The notes below the pieces were generated by a model that saw only the letters and a list, made by a program, of their open reading frames with translations, did no database searches and was not told the DNA's origin. A stretch of DNA of 64,000 nt from Sebastes aleutianus. Its lineage: Eukaryota; Chordata; Actinopteri; Perciformes; Sebastidae. Made by a program: the position numbers and the translations under genes. Shown here one piece after another: positions 14,801-28,800 of the stretch. Numbering within the stretch: the first letter of the stretch is position 1; each line of letters starts with the position of its first letter. The stretch lies in NCBI GenBank assembly GCA_916700875.1, contig CAKAKS010000060.1, positions 29,854,189-29,918,188 on the forward strand, in the 5' to 3' direction.

Positions 14801-17800
14801 CTCACTCCCTCCTTTTTTCTTTCCTTTCCCTCCCTCTCTCCATGAGCTCTCCAGCTGCCTCTCATCCCCCTATTATTAGGGCCCAGTAATGAAATGTGGA
14901 GTGTCTCGTATTGGTGCCTGGGCCCCGGCAAACTGCATTAGTGTGTAAATGGTGTAGGAGTAATGAGAAAGCACTCAGGCCAGCCGGGAAGACTGGACCA
15001 TGGTATTGTGTCCATGTGTGTGTGTGCCTGCATGTAATGTGCACGTGCATCAAATGAATAACAAGAGACGTTGGGTGGAGAGGGGTCCCGGCTCGTGGGG
15101 GCCGGAGCGGTGTTTCTGTCTCGGATGCCAATCCTGCGATTGTTAGCTTCCAACGGGAGAGAAGCTTAGAAAATCTATTCGGTCAGCAGCACACAATCTC
15201 ACTAGTGGCCTAAAGCATCAACGTCAATGTCTTTATGTGGCTCACTTAATTCAAGTCTTTCTAAAGGTGAATTATGCAGGCTTAGAAAAAGGATTTATGC
15301 TTTATGGGCTGACTTCATTAAATCAGTGGCTACATTTTGCCATCGCTAAAATCAGTCCATCTTCTTTAAAGCCGTGGCTCTCGGTCCTGATACTCTGGAT
15401 CCTATCAGCTATTGCATTCACCTTGTTTCCCCGCTGTAATTAGCCTTTGTTTAGCTGTCGAGCATGAAAACCAGCAGAGCTCCGGGTCCTGAAAACCACT
15501 GATGTAGGGCATAATGTCTCCTCTTCTTTTTTAACATCCCAGAAGGGGAATACCTGCTCCTTTCTTTTACACTGTCTCCCTGCATAATGTATAAGTGCAC
15601 ATTGCTCATACAAATGGCCCACACCACTGGCTATGTAATAAAGGGTTGTGTGTGAATGTGGCTGAGTGATATCATTCCATTTCCTCTGGCCTGGAGGGCC
15701 TAAAGGAGCCGCAGAGACAAGACAGACACGCTCCATCCAGTAAATACTCTCTTCACGGCTCGATTTTTTTCTTCTCCTTCTTCTCTGCAGATATGCCTAA
15801 GTCGGTGGAAAGTGTCTTCATCTTCCAGGAGGCGAGCGAGGGTGAGCCAAACGCAGCGACCCCGACATACGATGCCATCGTGGTGGAGCAGTGGACCGTC
15901 ATTAATGTGAGTGGAGAGATTTTTCTTTTCCTCACAGTGTCACGGGTGTTGTGCCCTTGTCTACAAGGTTGCATAAAATAATGAATGCTGTCCAAATGAG
16001 TGATTCCAGGCTATTTGTAATTCATGCAGCTTAGTATCCAAGGAATTGCACATCAAAATTACGTATTATACACTTCAGGATTTACGTCCAATGCCAACCT
16101 TCAGTTCCAACGCAGGCAGTAGAGTGACCTGTACCTATGGATGGGAAGGGGGAAAGTAAGTGTGTAGAGGTCGGGGTGGTATATAGATGTGTAACACCAT
16201 GCAGAAGACCAGAGTTTGTGTCACACCACAGCCCTGAAATCAGCACTCGCCATATTTTGATATAGCTGTTGCGAATTAAAGATAAAAACCCTGAATAAAG
16301 GAGAGAAACACACGGAATTCAGATGCTTTCATGAAAGGCACAAGGGCTCACTGAATGGTTTGATGAGAATGAAAATGATGTGATTCATAAGCTGTGGCCT
16401 TCGCAGTCACCACATCTCAACCCAAACGAACACGAATGGGAGATTTTGAAATGATGTGTCAGACAGCGCTCTCCACCACATCAACACACCAAATAAGGGA
16501 ATATCTTTAAGAAGATTATGGTTTATCCCTCCAGGAGAGGTTCAGAGACTTTGGCCCTGATCAGACAGAGTGTGTTTTAGAAGCCTGGGGTGGCTTTTTG
16601 TAATTGTTTTCAATGAGAGTGAACTGTTTTGTGCACTGCTTTTGCGTTGCTGAGCGTTTTTTGCAGGAGTGCCCTGAACGCCTTGAGTTGAGAAAAACTC
16701 AACTCACCCTTTTTTTTAAGTGGTTTACGTCTCCAGTCTGATCTCAAGCGCACAGCTGATAAGTAAGTGGGAAGCTACTTAGGGCAGCCCAACACCTTAC
16801 TAGGACTCTTTACAGTGTGCTGTTTTTTTTCCTTTAATGTGTAACCAATAGGCCTGCAACGATTATTTTCATTGTCGATTATTTTCTCGATTAATCGATT
16901 AGTTGTTTGGTCTAGAAAATGTCAGAAAATGGTGAAAATGTCGATCAGTGTTTCCCAAAGCCCAAGATGACGTCCTCAACTTACTTGTTTTGTCCACAAC
17001 TGAAAGATATTCAGTTTGCCGTCACAGAGGAGTAAAGAAACCAGAAAATATTCACATTTAAGAAGCTGGAATCAGAGAATTTTGACCTTTTTTCCTTAAA
17101 AAAATGACTCAAACCAATTATTCAATTATCAAAATAGTTGGCGATTCATTCAATAGTTGACAACTAATCAATTAATCATTGCAATCACCAATCAATATCG
17201 GTAAAATATTCATATTGATATCGTGGTATTCAACAATATATTTAAGCCACTTTGCCCAGCCCTGATTAGAACACAAATCCATCCTTCGTGCCCTTCCACC
17301 CCCCCTCCTCACATCCAACCTCCCCCCCCCCCCAAACAACCCCAAAGGCAAATCTGGCAAATCTCAATTTATGGGACATGTGTCGAGGCCGCTTGTCTTA
17401 TCAGGAGCAAACAAGCCCTTATCTGCCAACCGATTACCGTCTCTCCTCAGCACAAGTTCCAAGTTGGAAATTGATTTCTGTCTAGAGTTGAAGGGTTTGC
17501 GGCCATTTCATTGCCTTTCATCCGTATGTATGTGTGTGTGTGTCTGCGTGTATACATGTTTGTGCATGCCGCTGTATGTGCATGGATGAGTTTGGTTTTG
17601 TGTGTCTGTATGTGTTTGCCGATGTTATCTCTGTAATTGAATTTAGACTTTTTTGCGGCCCGTGGCTGTCCAAGTGTGAAAGGAGACTTTTGTCCCCCAA
17701 ATGTGGCTCTCTGATTGTCCAGCCCAGTGCTGATGGCCACATGTGCCAATAAAAAGACTCCTGCAGTCGTCTGGCGGCGGCAGTAAAGCCTCCCCTCCTC

Positions 17801-20800
17801 TGAGATGAATGGTAATACTGTTACAGCTTAATGGATTTCAAGGTTTCCTCAGAAACGTCAACAGTGAACGACGGCGAACCAACACCCAGTGTTCCAGGAG
17901 ATCCAATCAACCCTTCCACTGGGACTTTATCAAAAACTGTTTCACCCGAGCAATCTGCACCATGCCAAATCAGATTGACAACACACTCTTTCACAAAGGG
18001 CGATCAGGGCCTCACATCATCCTCATTCATTGTGATAACTGCCTAAAAATTGATATGCAAAGTACCCTCGCAGCTCATTATTGTTTCAGTGCCGAGATAA
18101 TTACAATGAAAAATAAGGCAGGATATTGATTGCGGGTGGATTTTTTTTTTTTCTCTTCTTCTTTTATATACGTCATCTTCTTTTCCCCCCTAGTGCTTTA
18201 CAGTTTTATTTATCCAGAAGTCTGACAGGTGGTTGGATGTATGAAGCTCAGAGAAGAAGAGCATAGCAAGCCGTTTCACTGAGGGCCAGCCATCATTTAT
18301 ACTGTCGTCAAGTGGGAGTGCATCATCTCAGGGACGGTGTCTGTTCATCACTGAAGGAAAAAAAACGCTCCATTGATAAATGAGTAACAACTAATCAGAG
18401 GATTTGCATGTGAAAAGTGCCGAATATCTAATGGCATCAGATCTACAGGTGGTGATGAGCTGCAGCCCATCAGACTAATACTGAATATGGATGCATTATG
18501 CTGTTTATAATACTGATATTCTAAAGTGATCTTACTTTACAATGAGATGTTAAATACAGAACGTGTGACGTGTGGAGACTCTGGAGTTGTTTAAAGGCAT
18601 CTTTTTCTTTTGCTGTGCATTACTTTTTCAATGGGCGATAACATGTGATTAGTTATTCATTACGTTTTTCAAGTAACTTGCCTAGGACGGTCACAATAAA
18701 TTGCAATATTGCATTACCGCGCTATTGACAAGCTAACTGCAGGGGATGGCAAGTAACCGCCACAACCGCTATGTTCACGTTTCTTCTTTTATGAATTCTT
18801 TGCAATGAGAGCACCGCGTATTTACGCTATGCTACAAAAGAAAACCACAGTGTATGGTGGGCAGAGAGAAAATCAGATGGGGTTAGCCCGTCCAAGACCA
18901 ATCACAGGCTACTTAATCTGTTCTGTTCTGAAACGCATATGTTAACCAAAATAGGCCATTGTAACTATACTTGCCTGAATGCACCACAGTTTAATCATAC
19001 AAGCCTTAGGCCTATACATCATCAGATTTAGCGTTATGTTACAGGCACCAACAAGAGCAACATTAACAGCATCTCATAGCCTGGCGCGGCGGCCACATGT
19101 TCACACACACACACACACACACACACAGCTGACAGACGCAACAGCATCATTAATCAAGCATCAATCAACATGCCCAGTAATGTAAAAAATGACACTTTAA
19201 CATAGCTTGGCACGGCTGCCACATAAACCACAGGCACACACACATACGGCAGACGAATCAGCATTGAATCCAATTTTACACCCAACAAAAAATATACCCA
19301 ATAAACAATAATATTGAAATAGGCCACCACAGTACAAAATTGTAAATTATCTTACTTTTGATGATCGCAGCAGGAGACGACGGGGCTTGGTGTTGAACAC
19401 TGAAATAAAGAGCAGAGACAAAGAGTTCAGTCTGTATGATGACCTGATGCCAGTTTTTATCAGACTGACAGTTGAAAAGAGTCAGTACAGCTTGTTATGG
19501 GCAGGATGACAGGGGGCCACATATGTGTAGTTATTACTTGGCGCTAGTTGAGGAGAAAACTGGCGCAGGAGCAGGTTGGTTGAGAATGATGGTTGACCTC
19601 CTCCTCCTGCTCCTCAAAATGTCTTTGTTTGATTTGTTTCTCTATGATTTTGATCGTAATAGGGTTGCACAGTATACCGATACCCCGTTTTATTAGTACC
19701 GATACTTTAAGAGTGACTTTAAGAGAGTGTTTTAATACGAGCCGTGAGTTGCCTCAATATGCGACCGCGGGGCAGTGTGTGTTAGCAGCGCTCTGCTTTA
19801 CAGGACGCCATTAGGATTGGGAGCAGGCAGTTATAACTTTGCTACCTTGTGGAGCAATCGGTCAAAAAATAAACTGTAGTGATAACCAGAAGGATGGAGT
19901 CAACTAGTGAAGTTGAAAAGAAGATTAAAGCAGGTCATGAATCTCTCGCCGGCTGCTCTGAGCTGGTGTCTCTCTCAGCAGAACTCCCTTAAAAAAAACA
20001 AGGAAATAATAATAATTTGGCAAACACATAATCCACCAAAGAGCACGTGTTAAAGTATTATCTTACTGTGTTTCTCTGTAACACGAATGGACGGAGAGGA
20101 AAAGTGGTCAGGCGAGAGTTATTCTCTTCACACCACTTGAACAACACAGCTCTTTCTACAGTTACTGTGGTGTTTTTTCTGATTTAATCAGTTTTTCTCT
20201 CATCAACTTCTCACAAAACTTCATCTGAATTTATCATTGTTTTGTGTTTTTTTTTTTGGAAGCCTCTCGTTGTCTTCCATGCTGCAGTACCACTCTCCTC
20301 TTTAACCTTAACCGATGCACCAGCGGGGGAAATGTTTTACCAAAAAAGGCCTTATTAAACACTTAATGAATACATTTTTATATTTAAACATTTTGAATTA
20401 ATAAAAAAATATTTTATGTTCCATGTTCTGTCATCTATTATTATTTACTAATGTTTTAGATTTTTGCCGTGGTATCGTTTCAGTATCAGTATCGAGATAT
20501 TTAGGCAGGGTATCGTGCCGAAGTCCGAATTTTGGTATCGCGACAACACTAGATCTTAACCTACATTAAAAGCAGCTAGCATAAAGTAAGCTTTTCTTCC
20601 TCTGTGCAATGCCCAGTGTTTTGGTTTAATGAGTGACCTTGTTATCTGTTGACTTTCAGCCGAATGCATCCGTGTGCTCGTAGTAACTCCTGTAAATGGT
20701 TGGCGTAGATAATAAACACAAAGGAATATTTATTTAAAATTGATAAAGTAAAATTCACATCTTTCTGTCCATGTTTTCAGCAGCTGTTGTCAGGATGCAT

Positions 20801-23800
20801 TCGGCTGAGAGATATCAGTTAACACGGTCACTTGTTAATGTGAAACACCAGCTGTACACTGAGTGAAAGAGAAGGGGCTGCTCGCAATTTGCGAAATGCA
20901 CTGCCACTCAGAAAATCGGACCTATCAGGTAGCCTTAACAAGAAGCAAGAATTGTTTTATTTTTATTGGTTGTAGTCAAATAATTGAAACAGCTTCACTG
21001 ACTGCTATTCACTGGATGATCCAGCAAAAAAGGAAGCCTTCTGATTGGGTGGGTCTGAGTGACAAGGCAGTGGTCGACTTCCGTGTCCGTCACGTGATGC
21101 CACTGGGCCAAAAAAGACTTTTTCCCATAGACTTACATTGGGAAAGAGACGTCTGTAAATCAGCAGATAATTTATTTTTTTGAGGTAAATCAACTTCCCA
21201 GTACGAACACTTGGATAGCCCTTATTTAAATCATTAGGTCCTAAATGTTGTAAAATGCACTAATAGCTGAATCCAGAGTTATTTTCCTTCCTCCATTCAC
21301 GTGAATGAGACCTGGGCTGGGAAGCGGAGTTAAAGGAAACGCTACTGCTCTATGGGCCTAATGGACGCAAAAGATCGTCGGATGATCGGGGTCATTTTAT
21401 ACTCCGAAGTCGGGCTTTTCTTGCTTCATGCGCCACTGAGCAACTTTCAAAGGAATGAACGGGGCCTCGTCTCGAACATTGTATTCAGTTCTCTTTATAC
21501 ATCCATGAAGCCCACCCACAGCTACAGTACACAGCTGGTGAGGTCGTATTCATTTTTAAATGTGCGACAATTTTGGACGAAAAAATTAATTAAATCAGTT
21601 TAGTTGTACTGTGGTAAGACACAGAAATAAGTTATTTTTTAAGTACTGAAGTACACTGATAAAAAGCCAAGAAATGTGAAAAAAAACATAGATGAGACAA
21701 ACAAAATTTCATGGGTCAAAAAATTCAGACTACAGAACAAATAGAGAGAAATCAAAGAAGAAAACAAATCAAGTGCTAAGGAAACAGTTTCTACTAAAGG
21801 AAAGCAGAACACAGCCTGAAGGAAAACAGCACAAAATCAACAAAATGCATAAAATGACAAGCGACAGAAATATGCATACGTACGTCCAGGGTGTTAAAAG
21901 GCTGCATTAAAATGCCATCAGTGCTAAAGAGCTGATACAGACATTTCTTATAGCTTTATCATGAAAAACAAAACAACAGAGATTTTTGGACAGATGTTCT
22001 GAATACATTTGAAGATGCAGCAGTTGCCTGAACATGACAATGACCTGAATATGAACCATATGGATGGCGGTGAAGTGCTCCAAATGAATAACTCATCAAG
22101 GGTCTCTTCTATGAAACTCCAATTAGGACCAGCTTCACATCTCTTGTGTCCTGTGGGGAAATCAATACAGGAGCTGCCTTGAAACTAATGTAGTGAAAGC
22201 CCGCTTTCCTATTTCCACTGAGTTTTAAAAGGAGCAATATCCAAACAAAACATGTCCCCCTTCAGACCTCAGCTAGGGTCGGCCTTAATATGTTTACTCG
22301 CCATGAGCTGCTGCAGTAGAATTTCTCCGTCAAGAGGGACAACGTGCATTAGCAGCAGGGTGTTGTTTTTCAGTCTGTATCCAGATAAAACGGTGAAGGA
22401 GCACCAGAGTCACAAAACATCCATGTATGTGTGTTTTATTAAAAGATGAACTGATATTCAGCTGAGCGTGAGGATTATAAGGAGACTTGTGTTTCTTAGA
22501 AGCTTCTCATCCTCTCTTTCATACCTTCCTAATGTTGTTTATAGCACCATTATCCACTTCAACTCTGCCAGACGCAGCAGTAGGTCCATTATGACAAATG
22601 TAAGTTGTGCAAAAGCAGTGTTTTAAAATAAGCATCATAGAACTCTTTGAGGCCGTCCCCATCTCTGCTTGAGGCTAGCGGCCTCAAGGCTACAATACCC
22701 ACTGCATTGTGGGTAATATAGGCGCCAGAATTTGACAAGGAAGAAGAATGTATGGAACAAAAAAGACAATATTTCTGCTTCTGTGAATCGTTTTTTTATC
22801 CTTTTTTTAAACTGTCCATGTGAGTCTGACAGTGTTATAGGAGTACAATGCTAAATCGGTGGACTGCTCTTCTAAATGGGCAGCAATTTAGTATTGCATT
22901 TCCATATACACTACTCTAAAACAAGGAACAGATATAATTCAAATGATATTTTTTATTACCAAAATGTCACCAAAGTCAGCATATCGCTCTCCCTGGTGTC
23001 TCCGAACCCTAAAAAGGCTATCATTGAAACAGTAACCCTGCTCTCGTCTGCGAAGAGTACCAACCTCCAGTTCTGGTGTTCACATGCAAATTCAATCCTG
23101 CTGTACGGTGTTCTGTAGTGAGAATAAAGCCTGTGACTGTGACCGGTGGTCTGGCTCTCATACCATCGTCACGGAGTCGATTCCCAACGGTCTTGTCAGA
23201 TAAGTGAATAGTGGAAGTCAATTTCCAGGGATCGAGCTGCGATTTTGACGGGACAAGGTGACGAGATAACAGTCCTGTCTAGGTGTCATACGCAAACGAC
23301 CTTGTCCTTGTCTGCCCAGTCTCCTGATAACATCTCCATAGTTGTCTGGCCACACTTGGAGACACATCAAACCGAGTAGTTGAACAGCTCCCGAAACCTC
23401 AGTCTTGTCCAAATGCAATCTGACACCACCAACGACCATCAGGAGACATCCAGCAATCACAGTACATACAGAAAACATCATCCTTCTCATAGACTGCATA
23501 ATTAGCTAATGCAAAAATCCCATCGCTTACTCTGTATATGTTCACACAGCCACTCCTATAGGCATTCTCGTCACGCTTCATACCATTAAAATTGTAGCTA
23601 AACTAATCCCCTAATCACACAAACAGTGCACAACATCTAACTTTTATGGTAGACCAGGTGTGCCATTCTAAAGTGTAGTGTAATTCAGCTGGGAGACAAA
23701 ATTAAGTTGGATATCCTGACGTTTAGTCTCTTGTATGGGTCAAGCCTCAAAATGCTGAATCCTTTATTTCTCGTGATGCAGCTATGTCTTTCCTTAGATT

Positions 23801-25788
23801 CTCCCTGCCTCACAAACACCCATGTTTTACAAACGTCCATGCCCGCATAAGCTTGCCGCGGTAGTCGGTGTTAAATGGTGGTCGGGCATAAAACCCATTT
23901 AGTTCATTGTGGCGTATCAGTGCCGTGTTATCAACACATAGTCGGATAACAGACACTACAATCTGAAAGTGAAAGTGTCTGCTCTGTATGGAGTCTCCAT
24001 CAGAGTATCAGGAGTCAGATTTCCCACATGGGACGAGAGAGAGTTGACAGACAAGACAATGGCGGAGGATTCGGTGTCAAAGCGAAAAGCAAAAGCACCT
24101 ATTTGGCAATACTTCGGATTTAAACCAAATGCATTAAGAGAACCATAACGTTAATAAGGCAATCGCCGTGCGGAGGAAGAAGCGGTAACAGCCAATTTGG
24201 CGCAGCAGCACCAGATAGACCGCTGCGGCATAGCAGCGAAAGCTGAACCAGAGAGGCCAGACACACAGTCATCTGACGTTAAAGATCAAAGTAAGCGCTC
24301 TACATATATTGAGCGCCGTCTTTTCTTGTAAAATGTCCGGTGTAAATCGGCAACACCGGCGTTGTCACAAGTTTATTAACCGGTGGGAAAGTTTTCTCAC
24401 CGTCACATCCCTATGCCCACGGTGTGTAATGCACATTCTCAAATAAAAATTGCTAAATTGCAAAATGAGGTTACTCAACTTTTCTCAGACTTCACAAAGC
24501 TCCCCCAGAGCCACAGAGGACAACAGTTTTTTTACAGGTTGTGTAGTACTTCCTACAACTAGTAAATTGACTTTGACATGTAATCTCGGTGAAGTGCCCC
24601 CACGCGGAAAATCAGGGATAAAGAAGTCAAAAATCAATATACAGCTACTGTATTTGGCCAAGGATCATCCTTATTGGGTCAATTTACCAAATACCAAGAG
24701 AGCATATTTTACACTTCCACCTAGTGGTATCCAGCTGTGCACATAATCTTGGTGTGTTGTGTTCCACCTCCCCAATACAAAGAAGGTAAATTGTTTTTGA
24801 GCAGCGCAAACAAAAGTCCATTTCAGGATGATAGAACAAATCTCCAACCCTCAGCACATAGGACTGAAAATATCCTGCAAAGCCACTGGAGGTAAATGAG
24901 AAAGTTTTTTTTTTTTGGTTCTTTGTGTTACCGACCCTTTAAAATATTCCTTACCAGAGCAATAATACTGGCATGGGTGTTTATTGCTCTAATTAGGTGC
25001 AGCAGAGATGCAGTTATAGGCTCTACTTCTGAACCTATACTCACAGTAAAAAAAAGAAATAGAGAATAAAAAACTGCAAGAAAATGATTGCAGTGCTTTA
25101 TGCATAACTTAGAAAAATGGTAAGAGCAGATAGCAAGACAGATTGCTAAGTAGGTCTCTGGTTACCACAAGAAAAGCAGTGTTTATGGGTATTATTAGCG
25201 CAGCGAGAACATAAAAAATAACTGTTGTTTTATGAGTTTGGTGTTCCCAAAATGATTTAAAGCTGAAATAACTGTTTTCTCGCTGACTTCAGATGGAAGC
25301 TGTGTGTGCTTTACTGTCTCCACATACTTTTAGATATCATGGCGTGATTGTCAGAAAGTAAAATGTTCTCTCAACCACTTCAAGCGCTGCAGTTTGACGA
25401 TGTCGGCAGGCTTGCTCACTCCTTGATCTTGACAACTCGTAACCCAAAAGACAAACCGGAAAAACTGCAAGGAGAGTGCGTGTGTGTGTCTACTCCTGCA
25501 GAAAAGACAACCTAAAAGTTAATATCAGTGGAGTTCAAATTTAAGAAATGGCAGTCCAAAGTCAAAGCAAGTGAAAGGAGCTTAACAGCGCTGACATTGT
25601 TGTCACTCATTCCCAGAATTCACTTGCATCGCCAGCTTTGAAGAGCAGCACTTCACAGTACTCCAGAAACTAAAGAAATGGGATTAGGCCCCACATCACA
25701 GCATCGGTGTGGCAGGGAGGACTCTTTGAAGAAATACTTTAGGACATATACAAGGACACCTCAGTCACAAATATGCTCATGAACATAT

Positions 25789-25855
<67 letters not shown>

Positions 25856-28800
25856 TCACACCAATCCTCTTGAGATCAGGTTCACACAAAAGCCACCTGG
25901 TACAGAGTGTCTTCCTCTGGGTTCACTAAGAATCACTTCAGTGGTCGATACAAAGAACACAGGATGCAGATTTGTACTTTTTTTTTCTCCAACATCAAGC
26001 CAGGTGCATTATTTATGACATACACTGTGTTATTTCTTATGTGTTGTGTTGTGTCTGTGTGTGTGCATGCTGTGGCCTGCATGTTGTGCAGAGAGCCGAT
26101 CGTTAACGTGCATCGCCTGTCCATGATATCTCTATCCTCTCTGACTGAGGTGAGAGAAGAGGTGACCTAGATAGAAGGAGAGTAATTTGCACTGTCCCCG
26201 CAAGTGAGAGATCGCGGCCGCTCTGTCAGACAACGTGACGATGATGCTGATAGATCCGGGGTGGAGGAGGAGGTTTTATAGGTTTTATAGGGTGTAGTTG
26301 TTGATCAGGTGTAGTGAGATATTAGAAACAAATAATAACATGTGTGTGACAGAACAGAGGCTTAGCAGTGGTGATATACAGTTATTCAAGTACTGTAGTT
26401 AAGTAAACATTTTGAGGTACTTAGTATTTCCATTTTATGCTACTTTATACTTCTACTCCGCTGCATTTCAGAGGGAAATGTTAGATTAGATTTTATATTT
26501 AAAAAAAAAACTATGATAACATGATTTAATACTGTACAGTGACCTTTTGGCTTTTGACCCCTACAAGCAAGTAATGCCCAGTTGCCCCTTGTCACACTTC
26601 TAATGTCTTGATCGTTATTAGCAGTGCACCAAAGAGACATTTCGTGTCCCGGGATAGCCGTCACGATAGAACGTATATAACGTTAGCTGTTAGCTCCGTG
26701 CAGGACTGTGCTGCTTACCGGCTGCTAACAGCTAACGTTAACTAGCTCCAGTCCTGTCGACTTCAACACAGGAGGTGCCATTGATTTACATTATGATTCA
26801 GGCTCTATTCAGTAAAAATGAGTATTGGGCGAAAGTGAATTCTTATCATGATGTGTTCAAATGTAATCTTGTAAAATGAAGTTTTTGGCGAGAAACTTGA
26901 ATAAATCCATTTGTCTGAAGGAGATGTTTTCACAGCAATATAAAATAGATATTAGAGAGGGACTTATGACCTGTTTACCTTCATAACAAAAACTGGTATG
27001 CAAACGGTAATAAAGGACGGTATGTTGAAGTACATGGGATTTATTTAGTTTTTTCCTGTGGTATGGAATTGGTATTGAGAATTGTGGAATTTCACTGGTA
27101 TAAGTATCGACTACTAAATTTCTGGTATTGTGACATCACTAATATAATCCACCATAACCAGTTACAACAGTAGAATACTGCTTACACATCAGCAACAATA
27201 TAATAATGTATTACATAAAAATAAATCAGTCACAGGGGCCATTACTTTCACTTTGGATGCTTTTAGTGCATTTTGCTGGTAATACATTAACTTTGTAATT
27301 TGAATGCAGAACTTTCACTAGCAATAGAGTATTTTTAGATTGCATTTACTTAAGTAAAAGTTATGAAGAGTACCTCTTCCACCACTGACAACCATATCAT
27401 GGAGGTCCTCAGAAAATGGCTTAATACCAGTACCAGGCTAACGGAGAAAATCCAGCGTGGTGTGGGTGGAGTGATGAGCAGAAGTGAACTAAGGAGGCAG
27501 ATTTGAGTCCAAATTGAGGTTAACATTGACACAGAAACAGGCTTTGTCTTTATCTCTTGTTCCTCTCGTCTCCAAAGTAGGTTGTGGTTTAAAGAGTCAG
27601 CTCAGTTAACCTAAAAAAACATCTGGTTTCTACTTAACTAGCTGGTAGGCTAATTTAACAAAGCAGTAGACGGAGACATAGAGAGGAACTCTGGGCTGCT
27701 GTGTCAGAATTTAGCTCTGGGCCCTCTCTTTTAATAAAATAAAAGAATTAGGGCTGCAGCTTTTAAGTTGATGATTTGCCTGTCTCAGAACCCCCATTTG
27801 AGTCATCAGCTTCAATCATCAAAAACTAATATTTTTCTTCCCCCTGCAAAAGTCAAAGATAAAAGCTTTCACTGACAGCAGAAGAAGAACAGTAACAACG
27901 CCATGCACCGACTGAGCCTTTGTTTTCCTAACTACCTCACCATGTGTTATCAGGCTGCATAGTTTAGTCTAGACTCAAAGGAAGACTAATGCCTTGTAAA
28001 AGTCTAAAGTTTGGATGCACTTTGGATGTTTTTAATTGGCAGCAATGCAATTTTAAGCAGGGAAAATGTCCTTTTATGGTGCGTAGGTGTCCTTGGGAGG
28101 TAAAGAAAACTAAAGCATTGGACAAATTAAACATTGACCTGATGATGGATAAATGAAAGGTCAGAGAATCAAAGTTATTACAATTCTGGGCACGATGGGT
28201 GTCTGTAGCAAAATTCATGGCAATCCATCCAATAGTCGTTGAAAGATTTCCCTCTGACCCATAAATGTCAACTTCATGGTGGCACTAGAGGAAAAGTCAG
28301 GGGATCACCAAAGTCAGTAAAACACATCCTCTGTGGACCATGAACGTCTGTACAAAATGTCTTGGCAATTCCAGAGGACAAATATTTGTTTGATCGTGTT
28401 TGAATTGCACCATGAATCACACATATGATGTTTGTCAATTTAAAGCATAATTTTGCAAGTTAAGAAAGTCTCAGTTTGTCGTAGTATCATTTTGTTTTGT
28501 GTGAAACTGCTCAGTGAACTACATTTCTCGTCGCACACAATATACATCACCAACACTAGCTAGCTAACTTAGCTATGACCACGCACAAATGAAACCTTAT
28601 CTTACCTGATGCGTTTTATCCAGCGACTTCTGGTCTTTTTATTAGCCAGGAAGCGAAAGAGCGAGTGAGACCAGTTGCTGGTGTGAGTACATCCCAGTAG
28701 GAAACACACAGGAATCATAGCTTCAGAGAGAGAGACGTCACTTAAGCAACTTTTGGGTGTTTTCGTCTTTCTAATTACGTATTTTCACAGTCTGATACTT

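Larger units (their letters stand above)
4997..15790 (+). other. rftn1: rftn1 intron, 10.8 kb
   Basis: No gene. Repeats recognised: a dispersed-family fragment at 6010-6235 and again at 7975-8338, a decamer tandem at 8521-8557, a CpG-rich repeat at 9600-10470, an AT-rich MITE at 11727-12176, hAT pieces at 12300-12395 and 13594-13662. GC-rich sequence at 14000-15150 and a plain A+T-rich block at 15200-15440 look unlike repeats and may be conserved non-coding DNA. 4997-6000 and 6500-7900 show nothing recognisable. Confidence 0.6.

Noticed and set aside
14404..14931. 175-codon minus-strand open frame in GC-rich sequence
   Set aside because: No recognisable domain, Arg/Pro/Ser-rich composition as expected of GC-rich antisense DNA, and no splice or promoter context; it lies in an rftn1 intron.
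23218..23581. Overlapping minus-strand frames with a hydrophobic start (MFSVCTVIAGCLLMVVGG)
   Set aside because: Looks superficially like a signal peptide, but I recognise no family, the two frames overlap out of phase, and no splice sites or poly(A) signal support a gene.
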